A DNA stretch of 42,186 nt, from NCBI GenBank assembly GCA_012838205.1, contig DUPR01000010.1, forward strand, positions 1-42,186, in the 5' to 3' direction. Positions 20,188 to 32,428 of this stretch are shown piece after piece; positions within the stretch are counted from its first letter, which is position 1, and every line of letters starts with the position of its first letter. The DNA comes from Methanobacterium sp. Lineage in GTDB: Archaea; Methanobacteriota; Methanobacteria; Methanobacteriales; Methanobacteriaceae. Below the pieces are notes generated by a model that was not told the origin of the DNA, did no database searches, and worked only from the letters and a program-made list of their open reading frames with translations. The translations under genes and the position numbers were made by a program.

Positions 20188-20913
20188 ATGGTAGTATATT
20201 TAGTGGGAGCTGGTCCTGGAGATCCAGATCTGATCACCCTTAAGGCTATTAAAGCCTTAGAAAAAGCCGATGTAGTGATTTACGATCGTTTAGCCAATGA
20301 AGAAATATTGAAATATGCCAATGGGGCTGAAATGATCTATGTTGGTAAACGAGCAGGGAAACATTCCAAAAAACAGGAAGAAATTAATGAAATACTCCTA
20401 AAACAGGCTAAAAAACATGACATGGTAGTTCGGCTTAAAGGAGGAGATCCTTTCGTCTTCGGAAGAGGTGGTGAAGAGGTACTGTCCCTTTTAGAAGAAG
20501 GAATACATGTGGAGTTTATACCTGGAGTAACATCAGCCATTGGTGTTCCAACTACTGTTGGATTGCCAGTGACTCACCGGGGAGTGGCAACCTCTTTCAC
20601 TGTTGTTACTGGCCACGAAGATCCCACCAAAAAAGAAAAACAGGTTAAATGGAATTATAATGCAGATACAATAATCATTCTCATGGGTGTTGACCGCTTG
20701 AAAAAGAATACTGAAGAAATAATGAAGCATAAAGACCCTGAAACTCCGGTTTGTGTTATAGAAAATGGAACAAAACCTGATGAAAAAATCATTCTAGGCA
20801 CCCTGGAGAATATTAGTGAAAAAAATATCAACCCCCCAGCACTGGTGATTATTGGGCCAGTTGTGGACTTGTTTAAAGATATTCAGAAAAATATGCCAGA
20901 GGATCAGGCATGA
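20188..20913 (+). CDS. cobA: Uroporphyrinogen-III C-methyltransferase
   Basis: The 241-residue SAM-dependent enzyme makes precorrin-2, the branch point to siroheme, cobamides and coenzyme F430. It starts with [12 protein letters not shown], then shows [16 protein letters not shown] and [11 protein letters not shown], all hallmarks of the tetrapyrrole methylases. It lacks the CysG dehydrogenase domain. Its stop overlaps the hemD start (ATGA), so the two are coupled. Confidence 0.96.
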   Translation: MVVYLVGAGPGDPDLITLKAIKALEKADVVIYDRLANEEILKYANGAEMIYVGKRAGKHSKKQEEINEILLKQAKKHDMVVRLKGGDPFVFGRGGEEVLSLLEEGIHVEFIPGVTSAIGVPTTVGLPVTHRGVATSFTVVTGHEDPTKKEKQVKWNYNADTIIILMGVDRLKKNTEEIMKHKDPETPVCVIENGTKPDEKIILGTLENISEKNINPPALVIIGPVVDLFKDIQKNMPEDQA

Positions 20914-21698
20914 GCCAATTAAGGGGATTTAAAAACAAGATCATCGCCATAACCCGGCCACTGGAAAGAGCAGATGTAGCGGTTAAGATAGTAGAAACCA
21001 ATGGTGGAGTTCCGTTAGTGGTGCCCACACTTGAACTGGAAGCCTTTCCCAGCGAATCTTTAATGGACTTGTGTCATAATGCCAAAAATTTGGACTGGCT
21101 AATATTCACATCACCAGCATCACTTAAATCATTGTTTCATTACTGTGAAGATTTCAAAGAAAATCTCAATCCAGACTGTCAAGTTGCAGTTATAGGACCC
21201 CGTACTGGAAGGGTTTTGAATGAATATGGTCTTAAAATAAACTTAATTCCAGAAGATTATACTGCAGAGGGATTATTAGAACAGTTTAAAAAAATAGATT
21301 TACAGGGAATGAAGGTAGGAGTTCCTCGCACATTCAAAGCAAGAGATGTGCTTCCTGAAGGTTTGGAAAAAATGGGAGCCATTGTTTACTTGGCAGAGGC
21401 TTATAAATCAACCAAACCTAAGGACACCAGCCAAGTCAAAGTCCTCGTGGACAATATCATAAAAGGAAAAGTCGATGCAATAACTTTCACCAGCCCCCTA
21501 ACTGTTACCAACCTCTTTGAGATAGCTGGAGATAAACAAGACCAATTAATAGAATCTTTAAAAGAGGGAGAAATTTTAGTGGCAGCCATTGGCCCCATAA
21601 CTCAGAAGCCTCTTAATGAATTAAAAATAAAATCCATCACACCAGTCAAGTATACAGTAGAAGACATGCTTCAAGAGTTAATGGCAAAAATGGATTAG
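20910..21698 (+). CDS. hemD: Uroporphyrinogen-III synthase
   Basis: The 262-residue protein is a HemD: two related half domains, with the conserved stretches [11 protein letters not shown] and [14 protein letters not shown], and a C-terminal [12 protein letters not shown]. HemD closes hydroxymethylbilane with inversion of ring D to give uroporphyrinogen III, which is the substrate of the CobA encoded just upstream. Sequence conservation in this family is low, but the neighbour makes the assignment secure. Confidence 0.93.
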   Translation: MSQLRGFKNKIIAITRPLERADVAVKIVETNGGVPLVVPTLELEAFPSESLMDLCHNAKNLDWLIFTSPASLKSLFHYCEDFKENLNPDCQVAVIGPRTGRVLNEYGLKINLIPEDYTAEGLLEQFKKIDLQGMKVGVPRTFKARDVLPEGLEKMGAIVYLAEAYKSTKPKDTSQVKVLVDNIIKGKVDAITFTSPLTVTNLFEIAGDKQDQLIESLKEGEILVAAIGPITQKPLNELKIKSITPVKYTVEDMLQELMAKMD

Positions 21699-21810
21699 CA
21701 ATATATCCCAGAAATTTTAAAACTAAAAATTTGTTGTTAAGTCTTAAAATCCCTGCAAAACACAACCTCCTGATTGAACGGATAAAATAGACCTTGTGAG
21801 GAGTAAATAA

Positions 21811-22104
21811 ATGAAAGATGAAAAAAGAACCATCATATGGCCTAGTTACATTGATTCTAATAAGACTAAATCTGAAGGAAGGAAAATTTCCAAAAAACAG
21901 GCTGTAAACACTCCCAAAATACGTGAAATTACTCAGGCAGCAAAAAAATTAGGATTAAATCCTAGTGTAGAGAAATACAAATCATATCCCCCCTCCTGGT
22001 GGGAAGGATCCGGTAGGGTGATAGTTGATAAAAAGATGAGTAAAACAGAAGTTCTAATTAAAATCAGTAATTTAATCAATGGCTCCAGAGCCCAAAAGGG
22101 ATGA
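21811..22104 (+). CDS. srp19: Signal recognition particle subunit SRP19
   Basis: The 97-residue protein has the SRP19 start [26 protein letters not shown] and the later motif [17 protein letters not shown]19 binds 7S RNA and prepares it for SRP54 in archaeal co-translational targeting. GAGG precedes the ATG. It follows hemD by 112 bp and precedes a DHH phosphoesterase. Confidence 0.95.
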   Translation: MKDEKRTIIWPSYIDSNKTKSEGRKISKKQAVNTPKIREITQAAKKLGLNPSVEKYKSYPPSWWEGSGRVIVDKKMSKTEVLIKISNLINGSRAQKG

Positions 22105-22216
22105 TGATAAATTATTCCATCTATAACTCTATAGCGGATACTATGGAGTTTAAAAAATAATCAGTTTTTGATTTAACATTTAAATTCATGATTTAATAAT
22201 GTAAAAAGGGATATTA

Positions 22217-23614
22217 ATGGCTGAAATTCCAAAGGACATGAATAAAAAATTAATGAAAGCTCATGAAATAGTGGAAAATTCAGAAGATGTTAAAATATAT
22301 AGTCACATAGATTGTGACGGAATATCAGCCGGAGCAATACTATCCTTAACCCTTGATCGTCTGGAAATCGACCATGAACTGGAATTTATTACTTTGGATA
22401 TGATACCAGATTTAAAACGGGAAAATCAAGTCACTATATTCTCTGACTTGGGCTCAGGACAAGACTTAGATCATTTCAGAACTTCCAAGTCCCAAGTCAT
22501 CATCCTAGATCATCACCCCCCTTTAAGGAATATTTCATCAGATGATAGTGGTTTTCTGGAGATTAACCCCCATTATCATGGGATTGATGGTTCTTTCCAA
22601 GTTTCAGGTGGAGGTATGTGTTATCTTCTGGCCAGGACATTTGAATTTCATGATTTGAGCTGGATTGGAGTTTTGAGTGCTGTTGGCGACATGCAAAACA
22701 ATTTATCCGGAAAACTGGTGGGTATTAATGAACAGATAGTTCAAGATGGTATTGATATAGGGATGGTAGCATCAGAAAACGATCTTGCCCTATACGGAAG
22801 GCAAACAAGACCACTTTTTTTAGCCCTTTCATACTTTGGTGATGTTAAACTCCCCATCACCAACAATCGAAACGAAGCAATACAATTATTAAAAAAACTG
22901 GACATTCCAACAAAAAACCAAGACAAGCAACGAACACTTTACGACCTTAGCATGGACGAAAAAAAGAAGCTTTTCAATGAACTGGTGCGGATGATGAGTC
23001 GTGAAGTACCCCCTAAGTATGTTAAATACATTCCTCGACTGGTTTCAGGAGATGCCTATGAATTTTTAAGTGAAAAAAAATACACAGCACTGCGAGATGC
23101 CAGTGAATTTTCCACGGCTATAAACGCATGTAGTAGGCATAAAAATACTGAAATAGCACTAAAAGTTCTTAAAGGCGACAGAGGTCTTGCTTTAGATGAT
23201 ATGTATTATTTAGGGCGTGAACATCGCAGTTATCTGGCCCAGAAGATGCAATGGATCCAGGAAGAGGGCCGTATTTCTACCATGAATAATTTACAGTACT
23301 TCAATGGAAACCAAATCAAAAGTGAAGTTATTGGAACCATTGCTGGGATGGTTTTAAGCAATGGTGACTGGAAAAAACCTATGCTTGGTTTTACCAGTAT
23401 AAATGATGAAAATGAAGGACTGAAAATATCATTACGTTGCTCCCGGCTTTTAGCCTTTGATGGAATTCATTTCGGACACTTAATCAGTAAGGTTGCAAAA
23501 AAAGTGGGAGGAAATGGTGGTGGTCACTCTGTGGCTTGTGGTGCTTACATACCCAATGGAAAACAGGAAGAATTCCTGAGAATCTTCGATGAATCATTAA
23601 ATGGAATCATTTAA
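22217..23614 (+). CDS. DHH-family phosphoesterase (archaeal RecJ/GAN-like nuclease)
   Basis: The 465-residue protein has the HIDCDG motif (His30, Asp32, Asp34), the DHH motif at 98-100, and a C-terminal DHHA1-type glycine-rich [13 protein letters not shown]. These are the metal sites of RecJ-like nucleases. Archaeal members act on single-stranded DNA or RNA, and some bind the replicative helicase complex (GAN). Which subtype this is cannot be told here. AAGGGA precedes the start. It is followed by a regulator on the same strand. Confidence 0.88.
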   Translation: MAEIPKDMNKKLMKAHEIVENSEDVKIYSHIDCDGISAGAILSLTLDRLEIDHELEFITLDMIPDLKRENQVTIFSDLGSGQDLDHFRTSKSQVIILDHHPPLRNISSDDSGFLEINPHYHGIDGSFQVSGGGMCYLLARTFEFHDLSWIGVLSAVGDMQNNLSGKLVGINEQIVQDGIDIGMVASENDLALYGRQTRPLFLALSYFGDVKLPITNNRNEAIQLLKKLDIPTKNQDKQRTLYDLSMDEKKKLFNELVRMMSREVPPKYVKYIPRLVSGDAYEFLSEKKYTALRDASEFSTAINACSRHKNTEIALKVLKGDRGLALDDMYYLGREHRSYLAQKMQWIQEEGRISTMNNLQYFNGNQIKSEVIGTIAGMVLSNGDWKKPMLGFTSINDENEGLKISLRCSRLLAFDGIHFGHLISKVAKKVGGNGGGHSVACGAYIPNGKQEEFLRIFDESLNGII

Positions 23615-23680
23615 ATTAAAATATATGATATTATGTGCATCTAAGTTTAATAAATCAGCATTATATGGAAGGGTGGAGTT

Positions 23681-24484
23681 ATGAAAGTTTTTAAAAAAAA
23701 AGGGGAGTTAACCAAGTTTCAAATACTGGCTGAAATTGCCAAAGACCAGCCTCATCTCCGTCAGAAAGACATAGCAGATAAATTAGGAATCACTGTCCAA
23801 GCAGTTTCAGAGAATTTGAAAACCCTAGTTGATGAAGGATGGGTTGAAACTGGCAGTGGACAGTCACGCTACAAAATTACTAAACGTGGAATCGAAAAAG
23901 TAAAAAAAGGAGCTGTTGACCTCCGAAAATATGCTGACCAAGTCCTGGACACTATGAACACCTATAAATCGGTGTGGCCAGCCCTTGCACTGGAAGATCT
24001 GAGTGCAGGAGAAACAGTTTGGCTTAAAATGGAAAACGGAACATTATACGCGGGTAAAGAAGAAAGTTCCGCCTATGCCGAAGTCCTTCACCAAGCAAAA
24101 AAAGGTGAAGATGTGGCACTTGTTAATTTAAATGGAATAATTGAACTTGAATCTGGACTAGTGGTTATTATTAAGCTCCCAACTATTAATCAGGGCGGAT
24201 CAAGGGCATGTGACTTGGATCAAATCCGTGAAATTCTTAGAAAATATCCGGAACAATTCCATAAAGTAGGAATCATGGGAACAGTATCCAGAGCTATTGT
24301 TGATAAACTAGGAATAAAGGCAGATTTCGAGTTTGCCACACCACAGGCAACAATTGCTGCATCTAAAAGAGGTTTAAATGTTCTTATATTTGCCGTGGGT
24401 AAAATGTCAAGAAGTTTAACCAAAAAGATGGATGAGGAAGGAATAAGTTATGTTATTGAGGATGTTGTTGATTCAAAAAGGTGA
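23681..24484 (+). CDS. Winged-helix transcriptional regulator with unassigned C-terminal domain
   Basis: Residues about 10-75 form a winged helix ([22 protein letters not shown], then a wing with RYKITKRG). The remaining ~180 residues form a domain I do not recognise, with a conserved-looking block around [16 protein letters not shown] and [13 protein letters not shown]. Proteins like this are common in Methanobacteriales; ligand and targets are unknown. It is probably in an operon with the DHH gene (66 bp away). It converges with the pantoate kinase gene. Confidence 0.8.
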   Translation: MKVFKKKGELTKFQILAEIAKDQPHLRQKDIADKLGITVQAVSENLKTLVDEGWVETGSGQSRYKITKRGIEKVKKGAVDLRKYADQVLDTMNTYKSVWPALALEDLSAGETVWLKMENGTLYAGKEESSAYAEVLHQAKKGEDVALVNLNGIIELESGLVVIIKLPTINQGGSRACDLDQIREILRKYPEQFHKVGIMGTVSRAIVDKLGIKADFEFATPQATIAASKRGLNVLIFAVGKMSRSLTKKMDEEGISYVIEDVVDSKR

Positions 24485-24570
24485 AAACTCATAAACTTCC
24501 CATAAATCAAAAAAAACTAGAAAAGGGGATGACTGCACACAACTACAACTTATTTTTATATCCAACTATT

Positions 24571-25485
24571 CTACTGGAATCTGCAACCACAATTATCAAC
24601 CCTGGCAACCATCACTCCATCCACACTGGAATCTGGAGTTTCAGAGATTGCAAAAGCTGTTTTTCCAAGCATGGCCATTGAAGCGCCAAGTGTTTCATCT
24701 TTCATTACCTCCACAATTTCCAGTATATCCGGGTCAATAAGTCCTGTTTCTCGGGCAAATTCAAAAGACAAATCCATTAAATTATTGATTTTGGGATTTG
24801 AAAGTAATTTCTTCAGCATGTGTCTGGCTACTATGTTTATCTTGCCAGTCATGGCCGGGTCCTGCAAAACTGATGACGTTTCAATGGTTCCCAAAGTTTT
24901 AGATATTACAAACAAGTCTCCCTGACTTTTATTATTAGCACCACTTCCATAAAGAATTTTATCCGCCTTCCCAATCCCAGGGGCTCCGGGTTCTATCCTA
25001 ATAGGAAACCCACCAATTACCGCCCCTGTAACATCACCTAAACCAGTTTTTAATTGAATTTCTGCGTGATGAGCAATAGCTGCTGCTTGATAGAATGTGA
25101 AAGGTAGTTTAAAAATTCGTGACAAAGCAAGGGATGTTCCTAGTGCTAGCCCGGCTGATACTCCAAACCCTGATTCCACTGGAACTTGAACTTGATGATT
25201 GATGGTGATCTTAATATCATCCCATTCAATTAGTTCTGTTTGTTTCCTGATCAAATCAAGAGTTCTGTAACTTACAGATGTATCAGGAGAATATTTCTGA
25301 CTAATAGATTTTCCATTGTTTTTGATGATGATCTCACCATTTCCTTCACTTACATCTACCTGAGTTAAAACTCCCTGATCAAGGGTTACTCCAGCACCTC
25401 TTGATCCCTTGATAAAAGGGTTAGGATCATCAACTACTTCAAAAAATCCTGTTATATGGGAAGGTGCGAAGACTGAAGATTGCAA
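24571..25485 (-). CDS. Pantoate kinase (GHMP family)
   Basis: The 304-residue protein begins [14 protein letters not shown] and has the GHMP phosphate loop [15 protein letters not shown]. Both are typical of archaeal pantoate kinase, which phosphorylates pantoate to 4-phosphopantoate, the archaeal route to CoA. The TTG at 25485 is preferred because GGTGGTGA lies just upstream; an ATG at 25545 would add 20 residues that do not look conserved. The companion phosphopantothenate synthetase is not in the window. Confidence 0.88.
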   Translation of the reverse strand: MQSSVFAPSHITGFFEVVDDPNPFIKGSRGAGVTLDQGVLTQVDVSEGNGEIIIKNNGKSISQKYSPDTSVSYRTLDLIRKQTELIEWDDIKITINHQVQVPVESGFGVSAGLALGTSLALSRIFKLPFTFYQAAAIAHHAEIQLKTGLGDVTGAVIGGFPIRIEPGAPGIGKADKILYGSGANNKSQGDLFVISKTLGTIETSSVLQDPAMTGKINIVARHMLKKLLSNPKINNLMDLSFEFARETGLIDPDILEIVEVMKDETLGASMAMLGKTAFAISETPDSSVDGVMVARVDNCGCRFQ

Positions 25486-25610
25486 TTTATCACCACCTTT
25501 ATTATGTCCACAGATAAATAAATAATCAAGAGATTTTTCATCCATATAAAGTTATATTAAAGTAATTGAGCAATATTAAAAATCCTAGGAAAATATTAGG
25601 AGAGCACTCT

Positions 25611-26276
25611 ATGGGAAAAAGAATTGATCTGCATACTCACAGCATATTTAGTGATGGAGAACTCCTCCCATCAGAAATAGCACGCCGAGCATGTGTTTTA
25701 GGCCATGAAGCAATTGCTATTACAGATCACGTGGATGCTAGCAATCTTGATTGTGCTGGTAGAGTCATTAATGCGGTTTTAGACATAAGAGATAACTGGG
25801 ACATTGAAGTTATCCCTGGAGCAGAAATTACCCATGCACCTGCCGAGATAATTCCCAAACTTGCTCGGAAGGCCAAAAAGTTAGGAGCAGAGATTATTGT
25901 GGTTCACGGTGAAACAATAGTGGAACCAGTAATTGAGGGTACCAACTGGAGTGCAGTAAACTGTCCTGATGTTGATGTATTAGCACATCCCGGGCTAATA
26001 ACCCCTGAAGAAGCCCATGTTGCCAAAGACAATAACATAGTCCTGGAGATAAGTGCAAGAAAAGGTCACAGCCTGGGTAATGGGCATGTGGTACAGACTG
26101 CTCTAGAGGTGGGGGCAGATATGGTGGTTAACACAGACACCCATGCACCTGAAGACCTGATAACTTACCAAATGGCAGAAAAAATAGCATTAGGGGCAGG
26201 TTTACCTAAAAAAGAACTTAAAAAAGTCTTAAGAGACAACCCCCTCCGCATACTTGAAGAAAAAGGCATTCTCTAA
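25611..26276 (+). CDS. PHP-domain metal-dependent phosphoesterase/hydrolase
   Basis: The 221-residue protein has PHP motifs: [21 protein letters not shown], and later DVLAHPG and NTDTHAPED. These place it with histidinol phosphatase-like PHP proteins of archaea. The substrate is unknown. ATG 25611 is chosen because AGGAG lies eight bases upstream and the PHP fold starts at once; a TTG 15 codons upstream is less likely. It is divergent from pantoate kinase, 125 bp apart. Confidence 0.85.
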   Translation: MGKRIDLHTHSIFSDGELLPSEIARRACVLGHEAIAITDHVDASNLDCAGRVINAVLDIRDNWDIEVIPGAEITHAPAEIIPKLARKAKKLGAEIIVVHGETIVEPVIEGTNWSAVNCPDVDVLAHPGLITPEEAHVAKDNNIVLEISARKGHSLGNGHVVQTALEVGADMVVNTDTHAPEDLITYQMAEKIALGAGLPKKELKKVLRDNPLRILEEKGIL

Positions 26277-26290
26277 ATTGATCTTTTTTT

Positions 26291-26947
26291 TTATAACACA
26301 TCGTATTCCACTATTAAATCTTCACCAAGCGTGTAACTTTTTTTAAACTTTAAACGGAATGCATCTTTCATATAATCCACTCCATCACCATCAGCCAATG
26401 TTTTAGCCTGACTTCCACCGGCAATCATCGGTGCGATACATAGTTTCACTTCACTTACCAATCCAGCTTGGAACATGGAATAGTTGAGAGTGGACCCTCC
26501 TTCCAGCATCAATGTTTTAATCCCTTTCTCACCTAACTTTTCCATTAAAGATTCTAAATCTACCTGTTTATCACCACAAATTATAACTTCAACAGTATCT
26601 TCTGCTTCCAACATTCTAACCCGTTTTACAGGTGCTTGAGTAGAAACTGCAATTATGGTGGGAGCTTCACTGTTGAGAATCCGATAATTGAGGGGTGTGC
26701 GGGCCTGGCTGTCAACCACTACCCTGATGGGATTATCATCTGGTTTTGAGGATATTTTATGAACAGATAAGCGAGGATCATCAGCCAAAACAGTGTTTAT
26801 CCCCACCATTATAGCATCCATATCTTTACGGAGCTTGTGAACTCTTAATAAATCTTCCGGACCCGATATCTCTGAACTGCCAGTTTTGGTGGCTATTTTA
26901 CCATCCAAGGTCATGGCCGCACTTAAGGTAACTTTAGGTTTAATCAT
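26291..26947 (-). CDS. arfC: 2,5-diamino-6-ribosylamino-4(3H)-pyrimidinone 5'-phosphate reductase
   Basis: The 218-residue protein is a RibD-C domain reductase: VTLSAAMTLDGKIATKTG, VGINTVLADDPRLSVH, and the C-terminal LMLEGGSTLNYSMFQAGLV. In archaea this stand-alone enzyme reduces the ribosyl group in an early step to riboflavin and F420, both needed for methanogenesis. The gene is convergent with the PHP gene, with 14 bp between stops. Confidence 0.93.
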   Translation of the reverse strand: MIKPKVTLSAAMTLDGKIATKTGSSEISGPEDLLRVHKLRKDMDAIMVGINTVLADDPRLSVHKISSKPDDNPIRVVVDSQARTPLNYRILNSEAPTIIAVSTQAPVKRVRMLEAEDTVEVIICGDKQVDLESLMEKLGEKGIKTLMLEGGSTLNYSMFQAGLVSEVKLCIAPMIAGGSQAKTLADGDGVDYMKDAFRLKFKKSYTLGEDLIVEYDVL

Positions 26948-27207
26948 AAACTCCCCCAGACAATTCCATTAAAACTTATTTATTTTATTTGGTGATAAAT
27001 ATTAGCTGTAACACAATAATACTAATCTAATGGTAACCACTTGATTATAGCCAATAGCTAGTTTGAAACTAATTTTATCTTATTATAAATTGAACTTGAG
27101 GTAGTTTATAATATTTATACTTAAATATGTAAACTCCCAATTCTAGAACAAGTAAATATTAATAAATAAAAAAAAGTGTTAATTTTAAAAAAAAGGCGAG
27201 TGTGACT

Positions 27208-27597
27208 GTGAGTGAAGATAGATACCAAAAAGGTCTTGAATATTTGGAAAAAATGAATCCTGATTCTTTCAAAGTATTGGAAAAAAATCTGGAAGATGTA
27301 GCTCCAGACATGGCACGCTATGTTGCTGAGTTTGCCTATGGAGATATTTATTGCCGGCCAGGTTTGGATTTTAAAACTAGGGAGTTAGTGACCATTGCCG
27401 CCATAACCACCTTGGGAAGTGCCCAAACCCAGCTAAAAAGCCATATACATGGTGCTCTAAATGTTGGCTGCACTCCACAGGAGATTATCGAAGTTATCAT
27501 CCAAATGGCAGTTTATGCAGGTTTTCCGAAAGCATTAAATGGTTTGTTCTCTGCCAATGAAGTTTTCACTGAAAGAAAGGAAAAATTAGATGAATAA
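27208..27597 (+). CDS. Carboxymuconolactone decarboxylase/AhpD-like protein
   Basis: The 129-residue protein has the family layout: [21 protein letters not shown], then [35 protein letters not shown]. The CxxC pair of AhpD peroxidase partners is absent (AQTQLKSH in its place), so it is not a thiol peroxidase of that type. The role in a methanogen is unknown. GGCGAG at 27195-27200 favours the GTG at 27208 over GTG 27202. Confidence 0.85.
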   Translation: MSEDRYQKGLEYLEKMNPDSFKVLEKNLEDVAPDMARYVAEFAYGDIYCRPGLDFKTRELVTIAAITTLGSAQTQLKSHIHGALNVGCTPQEIIEVIIQMAVYAGFPKALNGLFSANEVFTERKEKLDE

Positions 27598-27657
27598 CAA
27601 GAAAACTAGCTGTTGTTAGTACGAGCAGAATCTTAAAAACTAGTACTTAAGGATTTA

Positions 27658-28416
27658 TTAAAATCCGAAAATTCGTCGGGCATTAGACTCTGTGATTTTG
27701 GAAACTTCTCCTATGGATCTGGACTTGACATGAGCAATGGTTTTTACGGTTTCTTTTACAAAGGCCGGCTCATTTCTCTGCCCCTTAAATGGTGATAAGT
27801 AGGGGCTGTCAGTTTCAGTGAGAAGAGATGATAAAGGAATTTCACTTACCAAATGTTGATGATGTTCACTGAAACATACAATGGTGGAAATTGATATAAA
27901 ATATCCTTCATCCACTATTTTCTGTGCAGTTTCAAGCTCCCCACCATAACAGTGAAAAACAACTTGTGGGATGGAAGAATACTTTTTGACCATTTTAAGG
28001 GCTTGTTCTTCTGCATCACGGGCATGTATGACTAGAGGGATCTGGTATTCAACAGCCAATTTCAGAAAAGTTTCAAAAAGTTCTATCTGCCTATTTTTAG
28101 ACATTTCATCATCCGAACGATAAAAATCAAGTCCTGTCTCGCCAAGGGCAACAGCATCATCAATATTAGATTCAATTTCAGTTAAAACTTGTTGTATTAC
28201 AGAATTATCAGATTTAGATGCATTTAGAGGATGAAATCCGAGTGTAGGGTATAAGAAATTTTTATACTCCTCTGCCAGTTTAAGTGTGCGCCGGTTACCA
28301 CCTAGGGAAGCTCCTGAATTCACTATTGCTTTGAGATTTTCCTTGGCGTTTTTCATTATCTCATGTCGATTTTTATTGTAGACCTTAAAATCAACATGGC
28401 AGTGGCTGTCAATCAA
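27658..28416 (-). CDS. TatD-family metal-dependent hydrolase
   Basis: The 252-residue protein has the metal-binding residues of the family: DSHCHVD at the N-terminus, [23 protein letters not shown] and TDSPYLSP. TatD-like enzymes are nucleases or deacylases; the exact substrate is not determined. It starts with TTG at 28416, preceded by GGGGTGAT. It is 27 bp downstream of the cis-prenyltransferase gene and probably in one operon with it. Confidence 0.9.
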   Translation of the reverse strand: MIDSHCHVDFKVYNKNRHEIMKNAKENLKAIVNSGASLGGNRRTLKLAEEYKNFLYPTLGFHPLNASKSDNSVIQQVLTEIESNIDDAVALGETGLDFYRSDDEMSKNRQIELFETFLKLAVEYQIPLVIHARDAEEQALKMVKKYSSIPQVVFHCYGGELETAQKIVDEGYFISISTIVCFSEHHQHLVSEIPLSSLLTETDSPYLSPFKGQRNEPAFVKETVKTIAHVKSRSIGEVSKITESNARRIFGF

Positions 28417-28443
28417 ACCATATCACCCCATATATCAATTAAT

Positions 28444-29211
<768 letters not shown>

Positions 29212-29343
29212 ATTAGATTCCTGTTATTTATTTATAGTTAGATTAATTTTTAGATTTAGTTTAGAACATAGTTGAGGATGACCTTAGACTTGTAATACGT
29301 TTTTATCTAGTTAACCTTTTTTTGCCATATGGGATGTGGGGAA

Positions 29344-30045
29344 TTATTCTTTTCTCAATTTTGCTAGTTTTTCTGCAAATTTAAGAGCCCGCAGGTATCC
29401 TTCTTCATTCTGAGATCTGGATGTGTCAATGAATATTTCTTTAATTCCCAGAGTAACTGCACCATAACTTTTCATAGAACCCATTAGAACAAGGCTGCGA
29501 AAGATCAAGTTTCCACATATACCATCTGGTGCCAGTATTAAATTAGCACCATCAGAAACAGCATCTTCAATTAGTATAAAGTAGTGTTTAACTGGATATT
29601 TATCCTTTGTGATCATTGTTAACTGTTCAGCTTCCCTTATGGAACTGTCGATCCTAGAACTTCGACCCCTATCCTGAGGTCTTCCTCCAGAAAGAACTGC
29701 AACCCGAGGTTTGAAACCGATATCTTCCAAAAATTGAACACCATTATCTATTATTTTCTCCTTCTTTTCCAGTGTGTCACCTTCATCAATACCCACCGGT
29801 GCAAGAAGAAATTTATGCCCATTTAATTCTAAAAAAGATGCCCTGGAAACTTCAGGATAGTATTCACGAATTTTTGACATGAAATGCGATGCACTAAGCG
29901 ATCCCCGTACTGCGGCATCAACACTGCCAGTTATTAGTAAATCTAAAAGTTCATCTTCAGATTTAGTTAGGATTACTTCAAAGTCAACTTTCTGGGCGGC
30001 CTTAACAATGGCCAAGTTTTTGCCAACACCAACTGCAATTTTCAT
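29344..30045 (-). CDS. mtxX: Methanogen marker protein 4 (MtxX)
   Basis: The 233-residue protein resembles methanogen marker 4/MtxX, distantly related to phosphate acetyl/butyryltransferases and Pls[11 protein letters not shown] at the start, [35 protein letters not shown] near the C-terminus. A specific reaction is not established. No Shine-Dalgarno is seen; a TATA box about 33 bases before the ATG points to a leaderless message. Confidence 0.85.
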   Translation of the reverse strand: MKIAVGVGKNLAIVKAAQKVDFEVILTKSEDELLDLLITGSVDAAVRGSLSASHFMSKIREYYPEVSRASFLELNGHKFLLAPVGIDEGDTLEKKEKIIDNGVQFLEDIGFKPRVAVLSGGRPQDRGRSSRIDSSIREAEQLTMITKDKYPVKHYFILIEDAVSDGANLILAPDGICGNLIFRSLVLMGSMKSYGAVTLGIKEIFIDTSRSQNEEGYLRALKFAEKLAKLRKE

Positions 30046-30072
30046 ACTGGTTATATATTTTTTCTTTTAAAC

Positions 30073-30083
30073 CTATTTATAAT
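30073..30083 (-). promoter_or_regulatory. TATA box of mtxX, probable leaderless transcript
   Basis: On the minus strand ATTATAAATAG is centred about 33 bases upstream of the start codon at 30045, and there is no ribosome binding site between them. Transcription would therefore begin close to the ATG. Confidence 0.45.
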
Positions 30084-30360
30084 TGTAAATATTTAAAAAA
30101 CAAATTTTAGTGATAAATCTTAGTAAATATCTTGTTGTTCCTTAATTTTTTCGTTTATTTAGTGAAATAATATTAAGTAACTCATAACTTTAATTGACAG
30201 ACATTCCATCCAGTCCAGAATTAATATCTTATAAAATGTTAAAAAAAAGATTTGTAGAATAATTAAATTCATATCTCATTAAACCATTTTAGGGTATAAA
30301 TAATTGATTTTATTAAATAGATATTAGTTTAACCAATTTATTTAAATAAAATAAGAATAA

Positions 30361-30428
30361 TATTTGATAGTAAAGAGGATGGGAAAAAAGACTGTATTTG
30401 ATAGTAAAGAGGATGGGATAAAAGACTG
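30361..30428. repeat. 34-bp tandem duplication
   Basis: Two adjacent 34-bp copies, 30361-30394 and 30395-30428, differ at one base (A or T within the GGGAWAAAAG part). Each begins TATTTGATAG and ends GACTG. They lie 33 bp upstream of the zinc-ribbon membrane protein gene, within its promoter or leader. Confidence 0.93.
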
Positions 30429-30460
30429 TTAGGAAGCTAATTCGTTTTAAAGGTGTTTAA

Positions 30461-31099
30461 ATGGTTTCAGACCATGATAAAAACAATGAATATTTTGATT
30501 TTCCAGATACTCCTTATGGATACTTAGTGTGTACTTTCTGCAGAGGATATTACGAGTTACAAGAAGGTGAAAGCCCTGATGACTTTGATAGATGCGAATG
30601 TGGGAATGTGCTGGAATATCATAGTACCATGCCGTTCAATTCCCCAATTCATAACCCTAACCTCGATGGACCTGGAACAGTTCTGGGAAGTTACAGTGAA
30701 GACGCAAATACAAATTTCCAAGACGAATTAAACTCCCAGCACACTCAGATTCCAGATAATCGTCAGATTATTAACCAATTATCACAGCAAGGTACTGTGG
30801 CAGAAGAGACCATAGCAAATATCCAACAAGATACCAGAGAATTCTGGGATATTGTCGATCAATATAAACCCAACACTGGAGAGGATAACCAAACCACCTC
30901 ATCCCAAGATGTTATAGAGATGGATCGCTTGATGATGCTTGTTGACGAGAGAAGAGCCATTGGAGAAAGTAGAAATTCATCCAAATTGAAGTCAATCGTT
31001 GGTAGAATGGAACCCGTCAACTTCTTAGGCGTTACAGTAGTACTGTTTATTATTGTTTTTATCTTATTTTTAGCCAATGAACTGTTCAACATAATTTAA
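30461..31099 (+). CDS. Zinc-ribbon protein with C-terminal membrane anchor, unknown function
   Basis: This 212-residue protein has CTFC at Cys24/27 and CEC at Cys45/47, a four-Cys zinc-binding pattern close to the N-terminus. A Gln/Asn-rich middle region follows, and the last ~25 residues ([15 protein letters not shown] core) form one membrane segment, so it is a tail-anchored protein facing the cytoplasm. No family is recognised. AAGGTG precedes the ATG. Confidence 0.75.
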   Translation: MVSDHDKNNEYFDFPDTPYGYLVCTFCRGYYELQEGESPDDFDRCECGNVLEYHSTMPFNSPIHNPNLDGPGTVLGSYSEDANTNFQDELNSQHTQIPDNRQIINQLSQQGTVAEETIANIQQDTREFWDIVDQYKPNTGEDNQTTSSQDVIEMDRLMMLVDERRAIGESRNSSKLKSIVGRMEPVNFLGVTVVLFIIVFILFLANELFNII

Positions 31100-31158
31100 G
31101 GCCTAATAATGCCTTTATTATGGCTAAAATAAGTGTTTAATAAAAATTTAAAAAAAGT

Positions 31159-32427
31159 TTATATTTTCTTTTCAGCAGTTAAAACAGCATCTGACATTGC
31201 TTCTAACGTTACTTCAATATCATCCAATGAATGGGCTTTAGATATGAAGCAGCATTCAAATTGGGATGGCATGACAAAAACATCAGCACTAAGTAGGCTA
31301 TGGAAATATTGGGCAAATTTATCAGTGTCCGCTGTTTTTGCCTGTGAATAGTCCCATACCTCACTAGGGGTGAAGTACAACTGAAACATGGATGATAATC
31401 CAACTACCTGATATTCAAGAGAAAGATCGTGGAGTATGTCCTGAAGACCCCGACGCATTTTAAGACCTTTTTTTTCTGATTCCTGATAAAATTTCCGGTC
31501 AAGGTGTTTTAAAGTTTCCAGACCCGCTGTGATTGAAATAGGGTTTCCATTAAATGTGCCTGCTTGATAAACATCTCCTAAAGGAGCTATCCTTTCCATA
31601 AATTCTTTCTTACCAGCTAACGCCCCCATGGGAAATCCTCCCCCCAGTATCTTCCCTAAAGTTACCAAGTCTGGAGTAACACCAAAATATTCCTGAGCCC
31701 CACCAGCATCTATTCTAAAACCAGTTATAACCTCATCAAAAATTAGTATAACATTATTCTCACTAGTTATTTTTCTTAAAAATTCCAAGTAACCTTTTTT
31801 AGGAGGTATGCATCCCACGTTTCCCATAACTGGTTCAAGAATAATAGCTGCCAAATCCTCACTTTCTCGGTTGAAAAGGTCAGAAACAGCTTCTTTATTG
31901 TTGAACGGGATTAAAATTGTGTTTTCGGTTGTTTCTTCTGGCACTCCTGGAGAGTCTGGTAAACCTATTGCACCAGAACCAGATTTAACCAAAACATAAT
32001 CATGTGCTCCGTGATATGCTCCTTCAAACTTCACAATCTTTTTTTTACCAGTAACTGCTCGAGCCAAACGAATAGCACTCATAGTAGCTTCTGTTCCTGA
32101 ATTAACAAAACGAACCATTTCAGCACAGGGAATGCGTTTTATAACCTCTTTTGCCAGTTTTATTTCATTTTCAGTTGGCACTCCATAAGCTGAACCTTTG
32201 AGGAGCTGTTTTTTAACTGCATCCACTACCGGAGGATAAGCATGACCTAAAACCAGAGGCCCGTAAGCCAGACAATAATCAATGTAACTATTCCCATCTA
32301 CACTGAAAAGACGGGACCCTTCAGCTTTACTTGCAAAAAATGGATACGGCTTAAAAGCCCTTACTGGGGAATTAACTCCCCCTGGAAGATAATTTTTAGC
32401 ATATGCAAATAATTCCTCAGATTTCAT
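31159..32427 (-). CDS. hemL: Glutamate-1-semialdehyde 2,1-aminomutase
   Basis: The 422-residue PLP enzyme makes 5-aminolevulinate from glutamate semialdehyde, the first committed tetrapyrrole step in archaea. Diagnostic parts are [45 protein letters not shown] and the PLP-lysine segment [17 protein letters not shown] 32427 is favoured over 32436 by GGAG at nine bases. It starts one base after the cbiC stop, so translation is coupled to that of cbiC. Confidence 0.96.
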   Translation of the reverse strand: MKSEELFAYAKNYLPGGVNSPVRAFKPYPFFASKAEGSRLFSVDGNSYIDYCLAYGPLVLGHAYPPVVDAVKKQLLKGSAYGVPTENEIKLAKEVIKRIPCAEMVRFVNSGTEATMSAIRLARAVTGKKKIVKFEGAYHGAHDYVLVKSGSGAIGLPDSPGVPEETTENTILIPFNNKEAVSDLFNRESEDLAAIILEPVMGNVGCIPPKKGYLEFLRKITSENNVILIFDEVITGFRIDAGGAQEYFGVTPDLVTLGKILGGGFPMGALAGKKEFMERIAPLGDVYQAGTFNGNPISITAGLETLKHLDRKFYQESEKKGLKMRRGLQDILHDLSLEYQVVGLSSMFQLYFTPSEVWDYSQAKTADTDKFAQYFHSLLSADVFVMPSQFECCFISKAHSLDDIEVTLEAMSDAVLTAEKKI

Positions 32428-32428
32428 G

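Larger units (their letters stand above)
30046..30460. other. 415-bp spacer between divergent genes
   Basis: Contains the mtxX promoter at its left edge, AT-rich sequence, and a 34-bp tandem duplication (30361-30428) near the plus-strand gene at 30461, whose ribosome binding site AAGGTG is at about 30450. Nothing else was recognised. Confidence 0.5.
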
